This document shows, piece after piece, positions 20,840-29,369 of a DNA stretch of 64,000 bases; positions within the stretch are counted from its first letter, which is position 1; each line of letters begins with the position of its first letter. The notes under the pieces are model-generated. The model searched no databases. It saw only the letters and a program-made list of their open reading frames with translations, and was not told the DNA's origin. Location: NCBI RefSeq assembly GCF_018531375.1, contig NZ_JAHBOH010000002.1, positions 124,001 through 188,000 on the forward strand. Reading direction: 5' to 3'. Both the position numbers and the translations under genes were made by a program. The DNA comes from Cellulomonas fulva (lineage in GTDB: Bacteria; Actinomycetota; Actinomycetes; Actinomycetales; Cellulomonadaceae).

Positions 20840-22246
20840 GTGGTCGAGCGTGGCCAGGCGTCCCCTCCGCCCCTGACCCGCCGGGAGATCCGCGAAGCCG
20901 AACGTGCCGCCGCCGAGCGCGCCGCGGCACGCGAGGTCCCGGCCTGCGGCGCGACGCCCACCCCGGCGCCCGGGTCCCCGGCGGCCCGCACGGTCGCCGA
21001 CCACGGCGCGAGCGCCCGCCCGACCCCAGCCACCTCTGGGCACTCGGCCCCCGCGGGGCACACGGTCCCCACGGTGCACACGCGTCCCGAGGCGCACACC
21101 CCGGACTGGGTGCCCGGACGTCGCACGGTCGGCCAGCCGCCGGCGACCCCGCGCATCGCGCTCCCCGAGACCGCTGCTCGCCCCGCCGAGCCGCGCCCGG
21201 CCGCCACGCCCCGGCGGACCGTGCCGGACGACGTGATCGTGGCGGCGGCGCACGAGATGCCGCGCGTGCCGCTGGCGTCCGTCCCCACGACCGCTCGCGT
21301 GGTCCACGTGGTGCGGCCCGCCGCGGACCCGTCCGAGCAGCGCGCGACGCCGCCGGCCGCCGAGGCGACCGAGCCGGCGGTCCGCGCCGCCGCGACGATG
21401 GCGCTCGCCGCCGTGGCCCCGGCCCCGTCGGACGAGCCCGCAGAGCGTGCCACCCGCTCCGCCGAGCGCGCACCGCGCACCGCTGCCGAGACCCCGCTCG
21501 TCGTCCGTCTGCGCTCCCACCGGAAGCACGGGCGCAACGCGGCCCGGTTCGGGGTGGTCGGCGCGCTCGCGGCCGTGACCGTGGCGGTGCCGCTGAGCCA
21601 CGGCACCTTCGGCGGGACCGAGGTGCTGTCCGGCCTGCCCACCGACCGCGGCGCGCTGCCCAGCACGGTCTCGGCGCTCACCGCGCAGCCCGCCATCGGC
21701 GCACCCCCCGCCTCGCTCGCCGCGAGCAAGGAGGTCGTGGTCGACGAGCGTGCGCTCGCCCGCGTCAGCCGGGACGCCACCCGCCAGACCCTGCCGGGCT
21801 GCGACCCGTCGGCGCGCGCCGCGGGCCTCAACGGCCAGCTGGCCACGGAGGACCTGTGCACGCTGTGGGACGGCCACACGCAGATGCGCGCGGACGCCGC
21901 GTCCGCACTGGCCGGCCTGAACGCGGTCTACGCGGCGCGGTTCGGCGCGGACATGTGCGTGGTCTCGGGCTACCGCACGCTGGCCGTGCAGTACACGCTC
22001 AAGGCGCAGAAGGGCGGCCTCGCGGCCACGCCCGGCAAGAGCAACCACGGCTGGGGCCTCGCGGTCGACCTGTGCAGCGACATGACGTCGGGTGACCGGT
22101 GGGAGTGGCTGAACGAGAACGCGGGCATCTACGGCTTCGAGAACCCGGCCTGGGCGAAGGAGGGCGGCTCCGGCCCCTACGAGCGCTGGCACTGGGAGTA
22201 CCTCAAGGGCGTCATGGCCGACGGCGAGTACTACGGCGAGTCCTAG
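20840..22246 (+). CDS. Membrane-anchored D-alanyl-D-alanine carboxypeptidase (VanY/M15 family)
   Basis: 468 residues from GTG 20840, which follows GGAGGT. Residues 1 to about 235 are a Pro/Ala/Thr-rich cytoplasmic region; a single membrane helix follows (about 236-255, FGVVGALAAVTVAVPLS). The C-terminal domain outside the cell carries the M15 zinc motifs: SNHGWGLAVDLC (about 401-412) and WHWEY (about 449-453), plus CVVSGYRTLAVQ. It would trim peptidoglycan stem peptides. The very long disordered N-terminal part on the cytoplasmic side is unusual for the family. Confidence 0.9.
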   Translation: MVERGQASPPPLTRREIREAERAAAERAAAREVPACGATPTPAPGSPAARTVADHGASARPTPATSGHSAPAGHTVPTVHTRPEAHTPDWVPGRRTVGQPPATPRIALPETAARPAEPRPAATPRRTVPDDVIVAAAHEMPRVPLASVPTTARVVHVVRPAADPSEQRATPPAAEATEPAVRAAATMALAAVAPAPSDEPAERATRSAERAPRTAAETPLVVRLRSHRKHGRNAARFGVVGALAAVTVAVPLSHGTFGGTEVLSGLPTDRGALPSTVSALTAQPAIGAPPASLAASKEVVVDERALARVSRDATRQTLPGCDPSARAAGLNGQLATEDLCTLWDGHTQMRADAASALAGLNAVYAARFGADMCVVSGYRTLAVQYTLKAQKGGLAATPGKSNHGWGLAVDLCSDMTSGDRWEWLNENAGIYGFENPAWAKEGGSGPYERWHWEYLKGVMADGEYYGES

Positions 22247-22274
22247 CCGACGACAGCTACCGACGAAGCCCGCC

Positions 22275-22323
22275 GACGACGAGACGGCCGGTCCGGGATC
22301 ACCCTGGGCCGGCCGTCGTCGTC
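22275..22323. terminator. Bidirectional terminator hairpin
   Basis: Arms GACGACGAGACGGCCGG and CCGGCCGTCGTCGTC pair with a small bulge across 22275-22323, between the convergent peptidase and epimerase genes. Confidence 0.75.
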
Positions 22324-22337
22324 TGCGGCGGCTCACC

Positions 22338-23267
22338 TCACTCGAGGCGCAGCCCCCAGCGGGAGTCGTGCGACGCGCCCGGCGCGAGCTCGACCAGCAG
22401 GTCGCCGGTGCGGAACGCGTCCGCGATGCACGTCATGGGCTCGACGGCCACGCCGCGCCGCTCGATGCCCTCGATGCCGTTGCCCGTGCACACCTGCCAG
22501 GCTGGGAACGTCTCGTCGGCCCACAGGGCGACCGTGTGCCCGTCCGGCGAGGCCAGCCGCGCCCAGGTGAGGCCCGCCTCGTCGCGCGTGGGGGCGAGCC
22601 ACGCGTCGTCCAGGGCGATGCCGGCCAGGAGGGTGGGCTCGCGCAGGTCGTACTTCCCGACGAGCGCCTCGTCGCCCGTGGGCAGCAGGCGCGCGTCGAC
22701 GACGACGTGGCGCTGCGCGCCGAGCTGCAGCGTGCACTCGTCGACCGCGGCGGCCCCGGGCGAGAGCCACGGGTGGAAGCCGAGCCCGTACGGCGCGTCC
22801 GAGGTACCGAGGTTGGTCGCGACCGTGCGCACCTCGAGCCCCTCGTCGGACAGCGTGTACGTGACGTCGAGGCGGAGCGGCCACGGGTAGCCGGGGATCG
22901 GCACGATCGTCGTGGTCAGCGTGAGCGAGGCCTCGTCGTGCGACCCGAGCGCGAACGGGACGTAGGCGACCAGGCCGTGCAGCGCCGTCTGGCGGTCCGC
23001 CTCGGTGATCGCGACCTGGTAGGCGGCCCCGCGGTAGCCGTAGGCGCCGTTGGCGAGCCGGTTGGGCCACGGCGCCAGCACGGCGCCGGAGAACGCCGGT
23101 GCGATCTGGTGCTGGTCGAACGGCAGGACGACGTCGCGGTCGCCGACGCGGTACTCCCGCAGGCTCGCGCCGACGGCGGCGATCACCGCCACCTGGTCGC
23201 CGTGCCGCAGCGTGTGCTGCGTGCCGGACGGCAGGACGGGGGACTGGTTCGTGGTCGGGGAGGTCAC
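22338..23267 (-). CDS. Aldose 1-epimerase family protein
   Basis: The 309-residue beta-sandwich galactose mutarotase-like protein interconverts sugar anomers. Visible family motifs are VLAPWPNRLANGAY (substrate-binding Asn-Arg), TALHGLVAYVPF (His of the active site), LGFHPWLSP (second His) and the late glutamate region near GIEGIERRGVAVEPMTC. It is monocistronic, with the terminator hairpin at its 3' end. Confidence 0.93.
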   Translation of the reverse strand: MTSPTTNQSPVLPSGTQHTLRHGDQVAVIAAVGASLREYRVGDRDVVLPFDQHQIAPAFSGAVLAPWPNRLANGAYGYRGAAYQVAITEADRQTALHGLVAYVPFALGSHDEASLTLTTTIVPIPGYPWPLRLDVTYTLSDEGLEVRTVATNLGTSDAPYGLGFHPWLSPGAAAVDECTLQLGAQRHVVVDARLLPTGDEALVGKYDLREPTLLAGIALDDAWLAPTRDEAGLTWARLASPDGHTVALWADETFPAWQVCTGNGIEGIERRGVAVEPMTCIADAFRTGDLLVELAPGASHDSRWGLRLE

Positions 23268-23493
23268 GCTCCCACGGTAGTGCGCGGCGCCCGCCCGGCC
23301 CGCATCCGGCTCGTCGTGCCGCGCCCGATCGGGTGATCGGCGACGCTCACCGTGCGGTCGGAACGTTTCGGATGTCCTGGTTGTGGACAGGCCCGTGTGC
23401 GGCCCGTGCCCGGTGCCCTAGGGTGCGGGCCGTCGCCGCTGTCGGGATTGTCCGTTTGCGGCGCGTCGGCGGCCGGCAGACAGGGGGAGCGGG

Positions 23494-24101
23494 ATGGACG
23501 GCGTCGCGATCCTCGAGCACGAGGTCCGGGAGCTCATCAGACGGCGTGGCATCGACCCGGTGCGGGACCGGCCGAGCATCACCGCGCTGGTCGAGGCGGC
23601 GATCGCTGACTACGACGCGCGCTCGGTGGTCGGGGCGGTGCCGCCGCTGGTCGACGGCCAGGCCGCGCACAAGGCCGTGCTGGACGCGGTTGCCGGGTTC
23701 GGCCCGCTGCAGCGGTACCTGGACGACCCGGAGATCGAGGAGATCTGGATCAACAACCCGCAGCAGGTGTTCGTGGCCCGCCGGGGCGAGGCGGAGCTGA
23801 CCACGACGATCCTGACGGCGGTCGAGGTGCGCGAGCTCGTCGAGCGGATGCTCAAGGTCTCCGGCAGGCGGCTGGACCTCAGCAGCCCGTTCGTCGACGC
23901 GACGCTCCCGGGCGGTGAGCGGCTGCACGCGGTGATCCCCGACGTCACGCGGCAGCACTGGTCGGTCAACATCCGCAAGTACGTGGTGCGCGCGGACCAC
24001 CTCGACGACCTCGTCGTGCTCGGCTCGCTGCCGCACGACGCCGCGGCGTTCCTGGCCGCGGCCGTGCGCGCCGGGCTCAACATCCTGGTCTCCGGGGCGA
24101 C
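23494..24101 (+). pseudogene. tadA: TadA/CpaF pilus ATPase, 5' part (interrupted by element 1)
   Basis: These are the first roughly 202 residues of a CpaF/TadA secretion ATPase that powers Tad (Flp) pilus assembly. Visible are the N-terminal helical domain, AGFGPLQRYLDDPEIEEIWINNP, and the beta-sheet region with GERLHAVIPDVT. The sequence stops in the Walker A loop: SGATQ should continue AGKTT but runs into the element. The open frame continues about 64 codons into foreign DNA to 24294. The 3' part resumes at 35485. Excision would rejoin the gene in frame. Confidence 0.92.
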
Positions 24102-24118
24102 CCAAGGCGGTAGTTTGC
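24091..24118 (+). other. attL of element 1
   Basis: Left junction. Host sequence TCCGGGGCG runs to 24099; the shared dinucleotide AC is 24100-24101; element sequence follows, starting with its half-dyad AGGCGGTAGT (24105-24114). Joining the element arms across AC gives attP with ACTACCGCCT and AGGCGGTAGT as perfect inverted 10-mers, 8 bases apart and centred exactly on AC. Confidence 0.8.
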
Positions 24119-24148
24119 AAGCGCTTTACACAGTACGCTTGAGATCTC

Positions 24149-25669
24149 ATGAACATGAGCGCCGGGCTCCGAGCCGTCATCTACGTCCGCATCTCCGTTG
24201 CCCAGGAGGCGTCGGTCTCCATCGAACGCCAGGTCGAGGCGGCGGAACAGTACGCCGCTGCGCGCGGCTGGCAGGTAGTCGCCACCTTCCGTGACGAGGG
24301 CGTGAGCGCGACCCACAACAAGCCCGAGGACCGCGCCGGGTGGCGCGCGCTGCTCGACTCGCCGGAGAAGTACGACGCCGTGCTGGTGTGGAAGATCGAC
24401 CGGCTCGCCCGCCGGGTGCTGGACTTCCTCCACGCCGACGCTTCGCTTCAGGAGCGCGGGGCGGGCATCGTCGCCGTGGAGGACCCCGTGGACATGACCA
24501 CGCCGCAGGGACGCGCGTTCGCCACGTTGCTCGCGGTGTTCGGCGAGATGGAGGCTGAGGCGATCCGGGCACGCGTCAAGGCTGCCCGGGACCACCTGCT
24601 CCGGGCCGGGCGTGTCGTCGGCGGGACGGTGCCCTACGGCTGGCGCAAGGTCGCCAACCCGGACGGGCCGGGCTACGTGCTGGCCCAGGACCCCGAGCGC
24701 GTCGGCTGGGTGCGCGGCATGGTCGAGCGGGCGCAGGCCGGGGCGTCGGTGTACTCCATCGTGCAGTGGCTCGACGAGGCCGGAGCGCCGCTGCCCGAGG
24801 CCTCCCAGAGCCGCCGCAAGGCGGGCGGCTGGTCGTACTCGACGGTGGAGCGGCTGCTGCGCAACCCGCTGGTGGCTGGCATGACGGCCTACAACCCGGG
24901 CAACCGCACCAAGGAGCGCGGGACGGACGTGCTGCGCGACGCAGACGGCCTGCCTGTGGTGGACGAGTCCGTCGCGCTGCTGTCGCCGGGGGAGTGGCGC
25001 GCGCTGGTGAAGGCGCTGGACGAGCGCGACACCGCGCAGTCCAAGCCGGTCGCCCTGCGTGCCAAGACGTCCGCGCTGCTGTCCGGCCTTCTGTGGTGCG
25101 AGGCGGACGGCACCCGCCTGCACCGGGGCACCATCAACGGACGGCACGGGTACTACTGCCCCGAGTGCCACCAGTCCATCTCCAACTTCGAGGAAGCGCT
25201 GGTGGCGGAGTTCCTGAGGCAGAAGGGAGAGCACGTCCGCTGGTCCGTCGTGGAGGAGGTGTACGAGGGTGGCGCGGCGGTCCTGCCCGAGATCGAGCAC
25301 CGGCTGGCCGAACTCAGCGACGCGCTGCGGGCCACTGACGACGACGCCGAGGCCGACCGGCTCATGGAGCAGATCGGCAACCTGCGGGCCATCCGCCGCG
25401 AGGCTCGCGGCAAGGCTCCGAAGGTGGAGTACCGCCCGGTGCGCGGGACGCAGCGGTTCGGGGACGACTGGGCCGACGCCGAGACGGTTGAGGACCGGCG
25501 GGCCATCCTGGAGGACGGGCTGGAGCGGGTGTGGGTGTCGCGCGGTCGGCCCGGCCGGACGACGGACGCCCAGCGGCTCGCCCGGCTGCGGGTCGACTGG
25601 AAGCAGCCCGAGCACCTGGGCCCGCTGGCGCGCCCGAGCGACGCCGACCTCGCCGCCTGGGCCGAGTAG
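24149..25669 (+). CDS. Large serine recombinase (integrase of element 1)
   Basis: 506 residues. The resolvase-type catalytic domain (about 8-155) has the nucleophile Ser16 in VIYVRIS, plus VLVWKIDRLARR and FGEMEAEAIRARV. The recombinase domain (about 160-280) includes VPYGWRK and STVERLLRNPLVAG. A zinc ribbon follows with LLWCEADGTRL and YYCPEC, then a coiled-coil segment (about 370-420). ATG 24149 lies only 48 bp from attL. It should integrate the element by recombining attP with attB in tadA. Excision would need a directionality factor. Confidence 0.95.
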   Translation: MNMSAGLRAVIYVRISVAQEASVSIERQVEAAEQYAAARGWQVVATFRDEGVSATHNKPEDRAGWRALLDSPEKYDAVLVWKIDRLARRVLDFLHADASLQERGAGIVAVEDPVDMTTPQGRAFATLLAVFGEMEAEAIRARVKAARDHLLRAGRVVGGTVPYGWRKVANPDGPGYVLAQDPERVGWVRGMVERAQAGASVYSIVQWLDEAGAPLPEASQSRRKAGGWSYSTVERLLRNPLVAGMTAYNPGNRTKERGTDVLRDADGLPVVDESVALLSPGEWRALVKALDERDTAQSKPVALRAKTSALLSGLLWCEADGTRLHRGTINGRHGYYCPECHQSISNFEEALVAEFLRQKGEHVRWSVVEEVYEGGAAVLPEIEHRLAELSDALRATDDDAEADRLMEQIGNLRAIRREARGKAPKVEYRPVRGTQRFGDDWADAETVEDRRAILEDGLERVWVSRGRPGRTTDAQRLARLRVDWKQPEHLGPLARPSDADLAAWAE

Positions 25670-26082
25670 TCACCCGAGGACGTGCGAGACGCCGCTCTCC
25701 CGGCCTGCGAGCCGTTCGCCCTACACGCGCCAGGGTGGGCGGCTCGCGGCGCGTCTCGGGCCGGTTCGGCGCGGCGGCCTGAGCGCTGTTGTGGAGATGG
25801 ATAACTGCCGCCAGACCGATCCCGTTTGGAGGTACGGTTGGGCTCAGCGCGCTAGATGGACGCTTTGGGAGTCCGACCCGCTACCGCGCTGGCACGTCGT
25901 ACTTCACGGGTTGAGGGCGAGCGTTTGGCCCTCTAGTCGATAGCGCTGCTAACTCACCCAAGTGGGAATGCGTGAGGCCTGACCGGTGGCACGGTCCGAA
26001 AAACAACGAACGGCGCCAAGAGGATCTCCCGGCCAGGGGAGGTGCCCCTCACAGTGAACACACCTGTGTAGGGAGTACCAGC
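25670..26082. other. Intergenic region with large hairpin after the integrase
   Basis: 25685-25758 folds into a long imperfect hairpin: CGAGACG(C)GC arms outside, and CGAGCCG...CCCT against AGGG...CGGCTCG inside, at 25708-25722 and 25732-25746. It is probably the integrase terminator. The rest, to 26082, holds no gene I can support and presumably the promoter of the operon starting at 26083. Confidence 0.5.
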
Positions 26083-26382
26083 ATGTCTGAGCCCAACGTC
26101 ATGTCGCCTCGCGCCGCCGCTGCGCGGCTCGGAGGCCTCCGTTCCTACGGGCGCACGCCCGACCCGGCAGACGTCGTGGAAGCCGAGCGCTCGCTCGCCA
26201 CGGCCTGCATCGACCAGGAGATGCGCCGCGTCGCGGGCCGCTACACCCGACTTGACGACGTGCGGACCGCGCACCTGGTCGGGCTGCTGCTCGCCAACGC
26301 CGGTGTCAAGGGCGACGCGCTCGCCGTCATCGAGTCCGCCGTCCGCGCTGCGGTCGAGGCCGCACAGAAGGTCGAGGGCTGA
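26083..26382 (+). CDS. Unknown small protein A of a tandem paralogous pair
   Basis: 99 residues from ATG 26083, with GGGAG 8 bases upstream. It is helical and alanine-rich, and contains the block AHLVGLLLANAG near residue 64, which recurs in the next gene. There are no cysteines beyond one and no membrane helix. It is the first gene of an operon that leads to the AAA ATPase. Function unknown. Confidence 0.7.
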   Translation: MSEPNVMSPRAAAARLGGLRSYGRTPDPADVVEAERSLATACIDQEMRRVAGRYTRLDDVRTAHLVGLLLANAGVKGDALAVIESAVRAAVEAAQKVEG

Positions 26383-26385
26383 GCC

Positions 26386-26688
26386 GTGCCGATCCGGAAC
26401 CTCCCCACGCCCCGGCAGGCGACCGGCGCTGTGGCCGGGCTCTACAGCCACGGTGCCGTGCCCGACCCGTCCACTCTGGACGCGGCGCGGGCCACGCTCG
26501 CCACGGCCACGCTGGACAAGGCGATCCGCGACTCCATCGCCCGCACGGGCACGGCTCTAAACGACGCGCAGGTGGGCCACCTGGTCGGCCTGCTGCTGGC
26601 CGAGTCCGGCGTCCCGGCAGTCGCAGTGGCGAAGGTCGAGCACATGGCCCGGGTCGCTGTGGCGCGTGCGCACGGGTGGACCCCGTGA
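26386..26688 (+). CDS. Unknown small protein B of a tandem paralogous pair
   Basis: 100 residues from GTG 26386, 3 bp after the previous stop. It shares with protein A the order G-L-x-S-(Y/H)-G-x2-PDP, an alanine-rich helix starting ATAT, and GHLVGLLLAESG, so the two arose by tandem duplication. The stop overlaps the next start (GTGA). Function unknown. Confidence 0.7.
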   Translation: MPIRNLPTPRQATGAVAGLYSHGAVPDPSTLDAARATLATATLDKAIRDSIARTGTALNDAQVGHLVGLLLAESGVPAVAVAKVEHMARVAVARAHGWTP

Positions 26689-26831
26689 GCGCCGACGGGA
26701 CGCCCCGGCGCAAGCGCCGCCCGGCCATCACCCTCACGGTGTCCGAACTGGCTTGGGCGGTGCTCATGGTCGTCATCGCGGCGCAGTCGGTGTGCATCAC
26801 CGTGCTGCTGCTGCGTGGGGTTCAGGGGTGA
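26685..26831 (+). CDS. Tiny single-pass membrane protein (48 residues)
   Basis: GTG 26685 overlaps the previous stop. The product has a basic N-terminus (TPRRKRRPAITLTVS) and one membrane helix (ELAWAVLMVVIAAQSVCITV then LLL). It overlaps the next gene by 4 bases (GTGA). Continuous coupling along the operon is the main evidence that it is real. Confidence 0.55.
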   Translation: MSADGTPRRKRRPAITLTVSELAWAVLMVVIAAQSVCITVLLLRGVQG

Positions 26832-26971
26832 GGAGCCAGGGCGAGACGGCGGGGCGCAGCCATCGCGCTCGCCGCGCCCGCAACCAGGCCGAGCGCAAGC
26901 GCGAGCACGCCGACAAGTACGCCGACCGGGCGGGCCAGCACAAGAGGGAGGCCGACCATGGGCGAAGGTGA
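26828..26971 (+). CDS. Tiny basic helical protein (47 residues)
   Basis: GTG 26828 lies within the previous stop. The product is a highly charged helix (NQAERKREHADKYADRAGQH) rich in Arg, Lys and His. It overlaps the following AAA ATPase gene by 14 bases. It could be a DNA- or helicase-binding accessory; no family is recognised. Confidence 0.5.
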   Translation: MRSQGETAGRSHRARRARNQAERKREHADKYADRAGQHKREADHGRR

Positions 26972-28259
26972 GTACGCGAGCGCCCTAGCCGCAGAGGTCG
27001 CCATGGCGTCCGTCGAGGTGCGGGCGAAGGTGTCCGAGGCGCTGTCCGAGTCCATACCTGAGTGGAGGTTGGCGCAGGCGTTCGTCAACCGCCCGGAGGA
27101 GGTCCTGAGCGGGGAGCAGGAGGCGGCGCTGGCGAAGTTGTACGCCAACCGCATCCCAGGCAACCCGTCGTCGTTCGCGGCGCGGGTGGCGTACCGGCTG
27201 GACCAGCGGCTGGCCGACAAGGCCGTGGACGACGCGTACGAGCGCATCGCCAACGCCGACGCGGACGCCCGCCCACGCATGGTGGACGGTGGGGCCTTCA
27301 TCCACGACCTCCCGCCGGACATCCCCACCGTGTGGGGCGAGGGCAACGCGGTCGTGTGGGCCGAGGGCGAGTCCCTGATGATCAGCGGCCCGCCGGGCGT
27401 GGGCAAGACCACGCTCGCCGGGCAGGTGGTGCGCGGCCGGCTGATCGGTGGAGACGTGCTCGGCATGCCCGTCGTCCCGACGGGGAGCCGCGTCCTGTAC
27501 CTGGCGATGGACCGCCCGCAGCAGATCGCGAGGGCGCTGCACCGGGTGCTGGCCGACGTGGACCGGGAGACGCTGAGCGAGCGGCTGGTGGTGTGGCAGG
27601 GCCCACCGCTGCGCGACCTCGCCGCCGACCCGGAGGCACTACTCCAGATGGCCCGCGACGCCGGTGCCGACACCGTCGTGGTGGACTCCCTGAAGGACGC
27701 CGCGTTGGGCCTGAAGGACGACGAGGTGGGCGCGGGCTACAACCGCGCTCGGCAGTTGTGCCTGGCCAACGGCGTCGAGTTGCTGGAGTTGCACCACACC
27801 GTGAAGCGCGGCGAGGGCGGTAAGGCTCCCGACAAGTTGGCCGACGTGTACGGCTCCGCGTGGCTGACGGCGGGTGCTGGGTCGGTGGTCTCCCTCCACG
27901 GGGAGGCGGGCGACCCGGTCGTCATGTGGCGTCACCTGAAGCAGCCCGCTGAGGAGGTTGGGCCGTTCATGGTGGCGCACGACCACTCCGAGGGGGAGTC
28001 GTCGGTGTACCACCAGGCCGACGTGCTCGCGTTGGCGCTGCGGGCACCGCTCACGGCGCAGGAGGCGGCTCAGCACATGTTCGAGACGCCGAAGCCGACC
28101 CCCGCGCAGGTAGCGAAGGCCCGTCGCAGGCTCGACGGCTTCGTGCGGAAGGGTCTGCTGGTGTCTGTCCCGGGCGACTCCGCGACGAGGACGGCCACCG
28201 TGTGGCGGTCGCCCGACCCGGCCGACGTCTTCGGAGACGACGAGGACGACATCCTGTAG
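26958..28259 (+). CDS. RepA-like AAA ATPase (AAA_25 / RecA-fold helicase)
   Basis: 433 residues. A helical N-domain (about 1-115) precedes a RecA-fold core with Walker A GPPGVGKTT (144-152), a segment VLYLAMDRPQQIARAL, Walker B TVVVDSLKD (239-247) and LLELHHTVK (about 275-283). The C-terminal 80 residues look like a winged helix (PTPAQVAKARRRLDGFVRKG). Such RSF1010 RepA-like ATPases serve as replicative helicases of plasmids, phages and satellites. The iteron array starts 15 bp after its stop, so it probably acts there. ATG 26958 is preceded by GAGGCC. Confidence 0.88.
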   Translation: MGEGEYASALAAEVAMASVEVRAKVSEALSESIPEWRLAQAFVNRPEEVLSGEQEAALAKLYANRIPGNPSSFAARVAYRLDQRLADKAVDDAYERIANADADARPRMVDGGAFIHDLPPDIPTVWGEGNAVVWAEGESLMISGPPGVGKTTLAGQVVRGRLIGGDVLGMPVVPTGSRVLYLAMDRPQQIARALHRVLADVDRETLSERLVVWQGPPLRDLAADPEALLQMARDAGADTVVVDSLKDAALGLKDDEVGAGYNRARQLCLANGVELLELHHTVKRGEGGKAPDKLADVYGSAWLTAGAGSVVSLHGEAGDPVVMWRHLKQPAEEVGPFMVAHDHSEGESSVYHQADVLALALRAPLTAQEAAQHMFETPKPTPAQVAKARRRLDGFVRKGLLVSVPGDSATRTATVWRSPDPADVFGDDEDDIL

Positions 28260-28273
28260 GGCCGAGTTTCTCC

Positions 28274-28454
28274 GATACGGCACTGTACGGGTGACTGTAC
28301 GGGCGTAGGGCTGGCGTCGATCATTACGCCAGCCCTACGCCACTGTACGGCTTTCATAGAACCCCAGGTCGGGGACTATACGGGTGACTGTACGGACCAT
28401 ACGCGGCCTTCACTGTACGTTTCCCCCCCTGCCTAGAGGCGGGGGAACGTACAG
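28274..28454. repeat. Iteron array with 14-bp inverted repeat (candidate replication origin)
   Basis: ACTGTACG occurs exactly at 28282, 28294, 28342, 28387 and 28412, with a near copy ACTATACG at 28375 and an inverted CGTACAG at 28448. Between the second and third copies lies a perfect 14-bp inverted repeat, GCGTAGGGCTGGCG at 28303-28316 against 28327-28340, with an AT-containing loop. Direct repeats plus a palindrome right behind a replicative ATPase gene are the usual shape of an iteron origin. A regulatory or packaging site is the alternative. From 28455 to 28842 I see no gene, only a direct repeat of CGCGAGAACGGCC around 28619-28648. Confidence 0.7.
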
Positions 28455-28842
28455 ACAGCGCGAGCGCCGGGCGGCGGAGAATAGAGAAAATAGACGGGTG
28501 CTCTGTTTCGGAGAAACGCGGTGGCTGGGCGCAAGGCGGGAGAAACGACGGGCCGGGTAGGTGGTGGGCCGGGTCGGCCGGTGCTAACCCGCTCGCCCGG
28601 GTCGGCTCCGCCGGGAGGCCCGCGAGAACGGCCAACGCGAGAACGGCCGGAGGGGAGGCGGGAGACCGCCGCCGCGTGGGTCGGGCATCTCATACGCCTG
28701 CGCACGCGAGAGGCCCTGTCTCGGGACGATCCAGGCCATGTACGCCGCGCCGGGCCGGGCGGCTGGGCTAGTAGTCGTACACGTGTTCGAGGTACCGTTG
28801 CCGCGGGCAACCGGACGGTTACCCGCGAACCAAGGAGGAACC

Positions 28843-29085
28843 GTGACTCTCGCTGAACTGCTCGCCCGCCGTGAGGCCCTGCTCAACGCGTGGCGTGACC
28901 TGCGTGACCCCGACGAGGCGGCGGTGGGGCCCGTGCTGGGGGCGGACGGGTCGCTGTCCCTGCGGGTCGGGCCCGCCGTTGACCTGCGCTGCCGCCTGTA
29001 CGACCTCGTCCTGTCCCCGGCGGGTGACCTGTCCATCGTCACCCCCGACGGCGAGTCCCGTCCGGTCCCGGCGGTGGCCCGGTGA
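28843..29085 (+). CDS. Hypothetical protein (80 residues)
   Basis: GTG 28843 has a strong AAGGAGG 6 bases upstream. The product starts TLAELLARREALLNAWRDLR, an amphipathic helix, followed by a beta-rich C-terminal half. It overlaps the next gene by 4 bases (GTGA). No family recognised. Confidence 0.65.
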   Translation: MTLAELLARREALLNAWRDLRDPDEAAVGPVLGADGSLSLRVGPAVDLRCRLYDLVLSPAGDLSIVTPDGESRPVPAVAR

Positions 29086-29369
29086 CCCGGCCGACGCTGG
29101 GCCAGGCCGTCGCCGTCTTCCGCGAGCAGGCCTGGCCCAACTACGTCGCCGCCGCCGACCGGCTGGTGGCCGAGGGTGCCGCCGAGTGGGTGCCCGACCC
29201 CGCCGTCCCGTCCGTGTTCGCCCTGGTGCGCACCGGCACGGACGCCGCGCTCGCCGTGGTCTACGCGCCGGTGGTGTCGTCCGTCGGCGTGGTGGGCCGC
29301 AAGCGCTGGGACTGGGAGACGAGCGAGGACTTCGACGCCCTCGTCTACGGGCAGGAGGCCGGGCGGTGA
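29082..29369 (+). CDS. Hypothetical protein (95 residues)
   Basis: GTG 29082 lies in the previous stop. The small alpha-beta protein has the segment VFALVRTGTDAALAVVYAPV. It is coupled to the recombinase gene that follows (GTGA at 29366). Function unknown; it may be an accessory of that recombinase. Confidence 0.6.
   Translation: MTRPTLGQAVAVFREQAWPNYVAAADRLVAEGAAEWVPDPAVPSVFALVRTGTDAALAVVYAPVVSSVGVVGRKRWDWETSEDFDALVYGQEAGR

Noticed and set aside
25825..25945. tRNA-like stretch after the integrase
   Set aside because: No acceptor pairing or T-loop consensus could be made; element 1 is integrated in tadA, not at a tRNA.
28274..28454. CRISPR array
   Set aside because: Repeats are only 8 bp, unevenly spaced and partly inverted; no Cas genes are present anywhere in the window.
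28521..28856. 111-codon frame between the iterons and the 28843 gene
   Set aside because: Third-position GC is much lower than in real genes nearby, and it overlaps a gene with a strong ribosome binding site.
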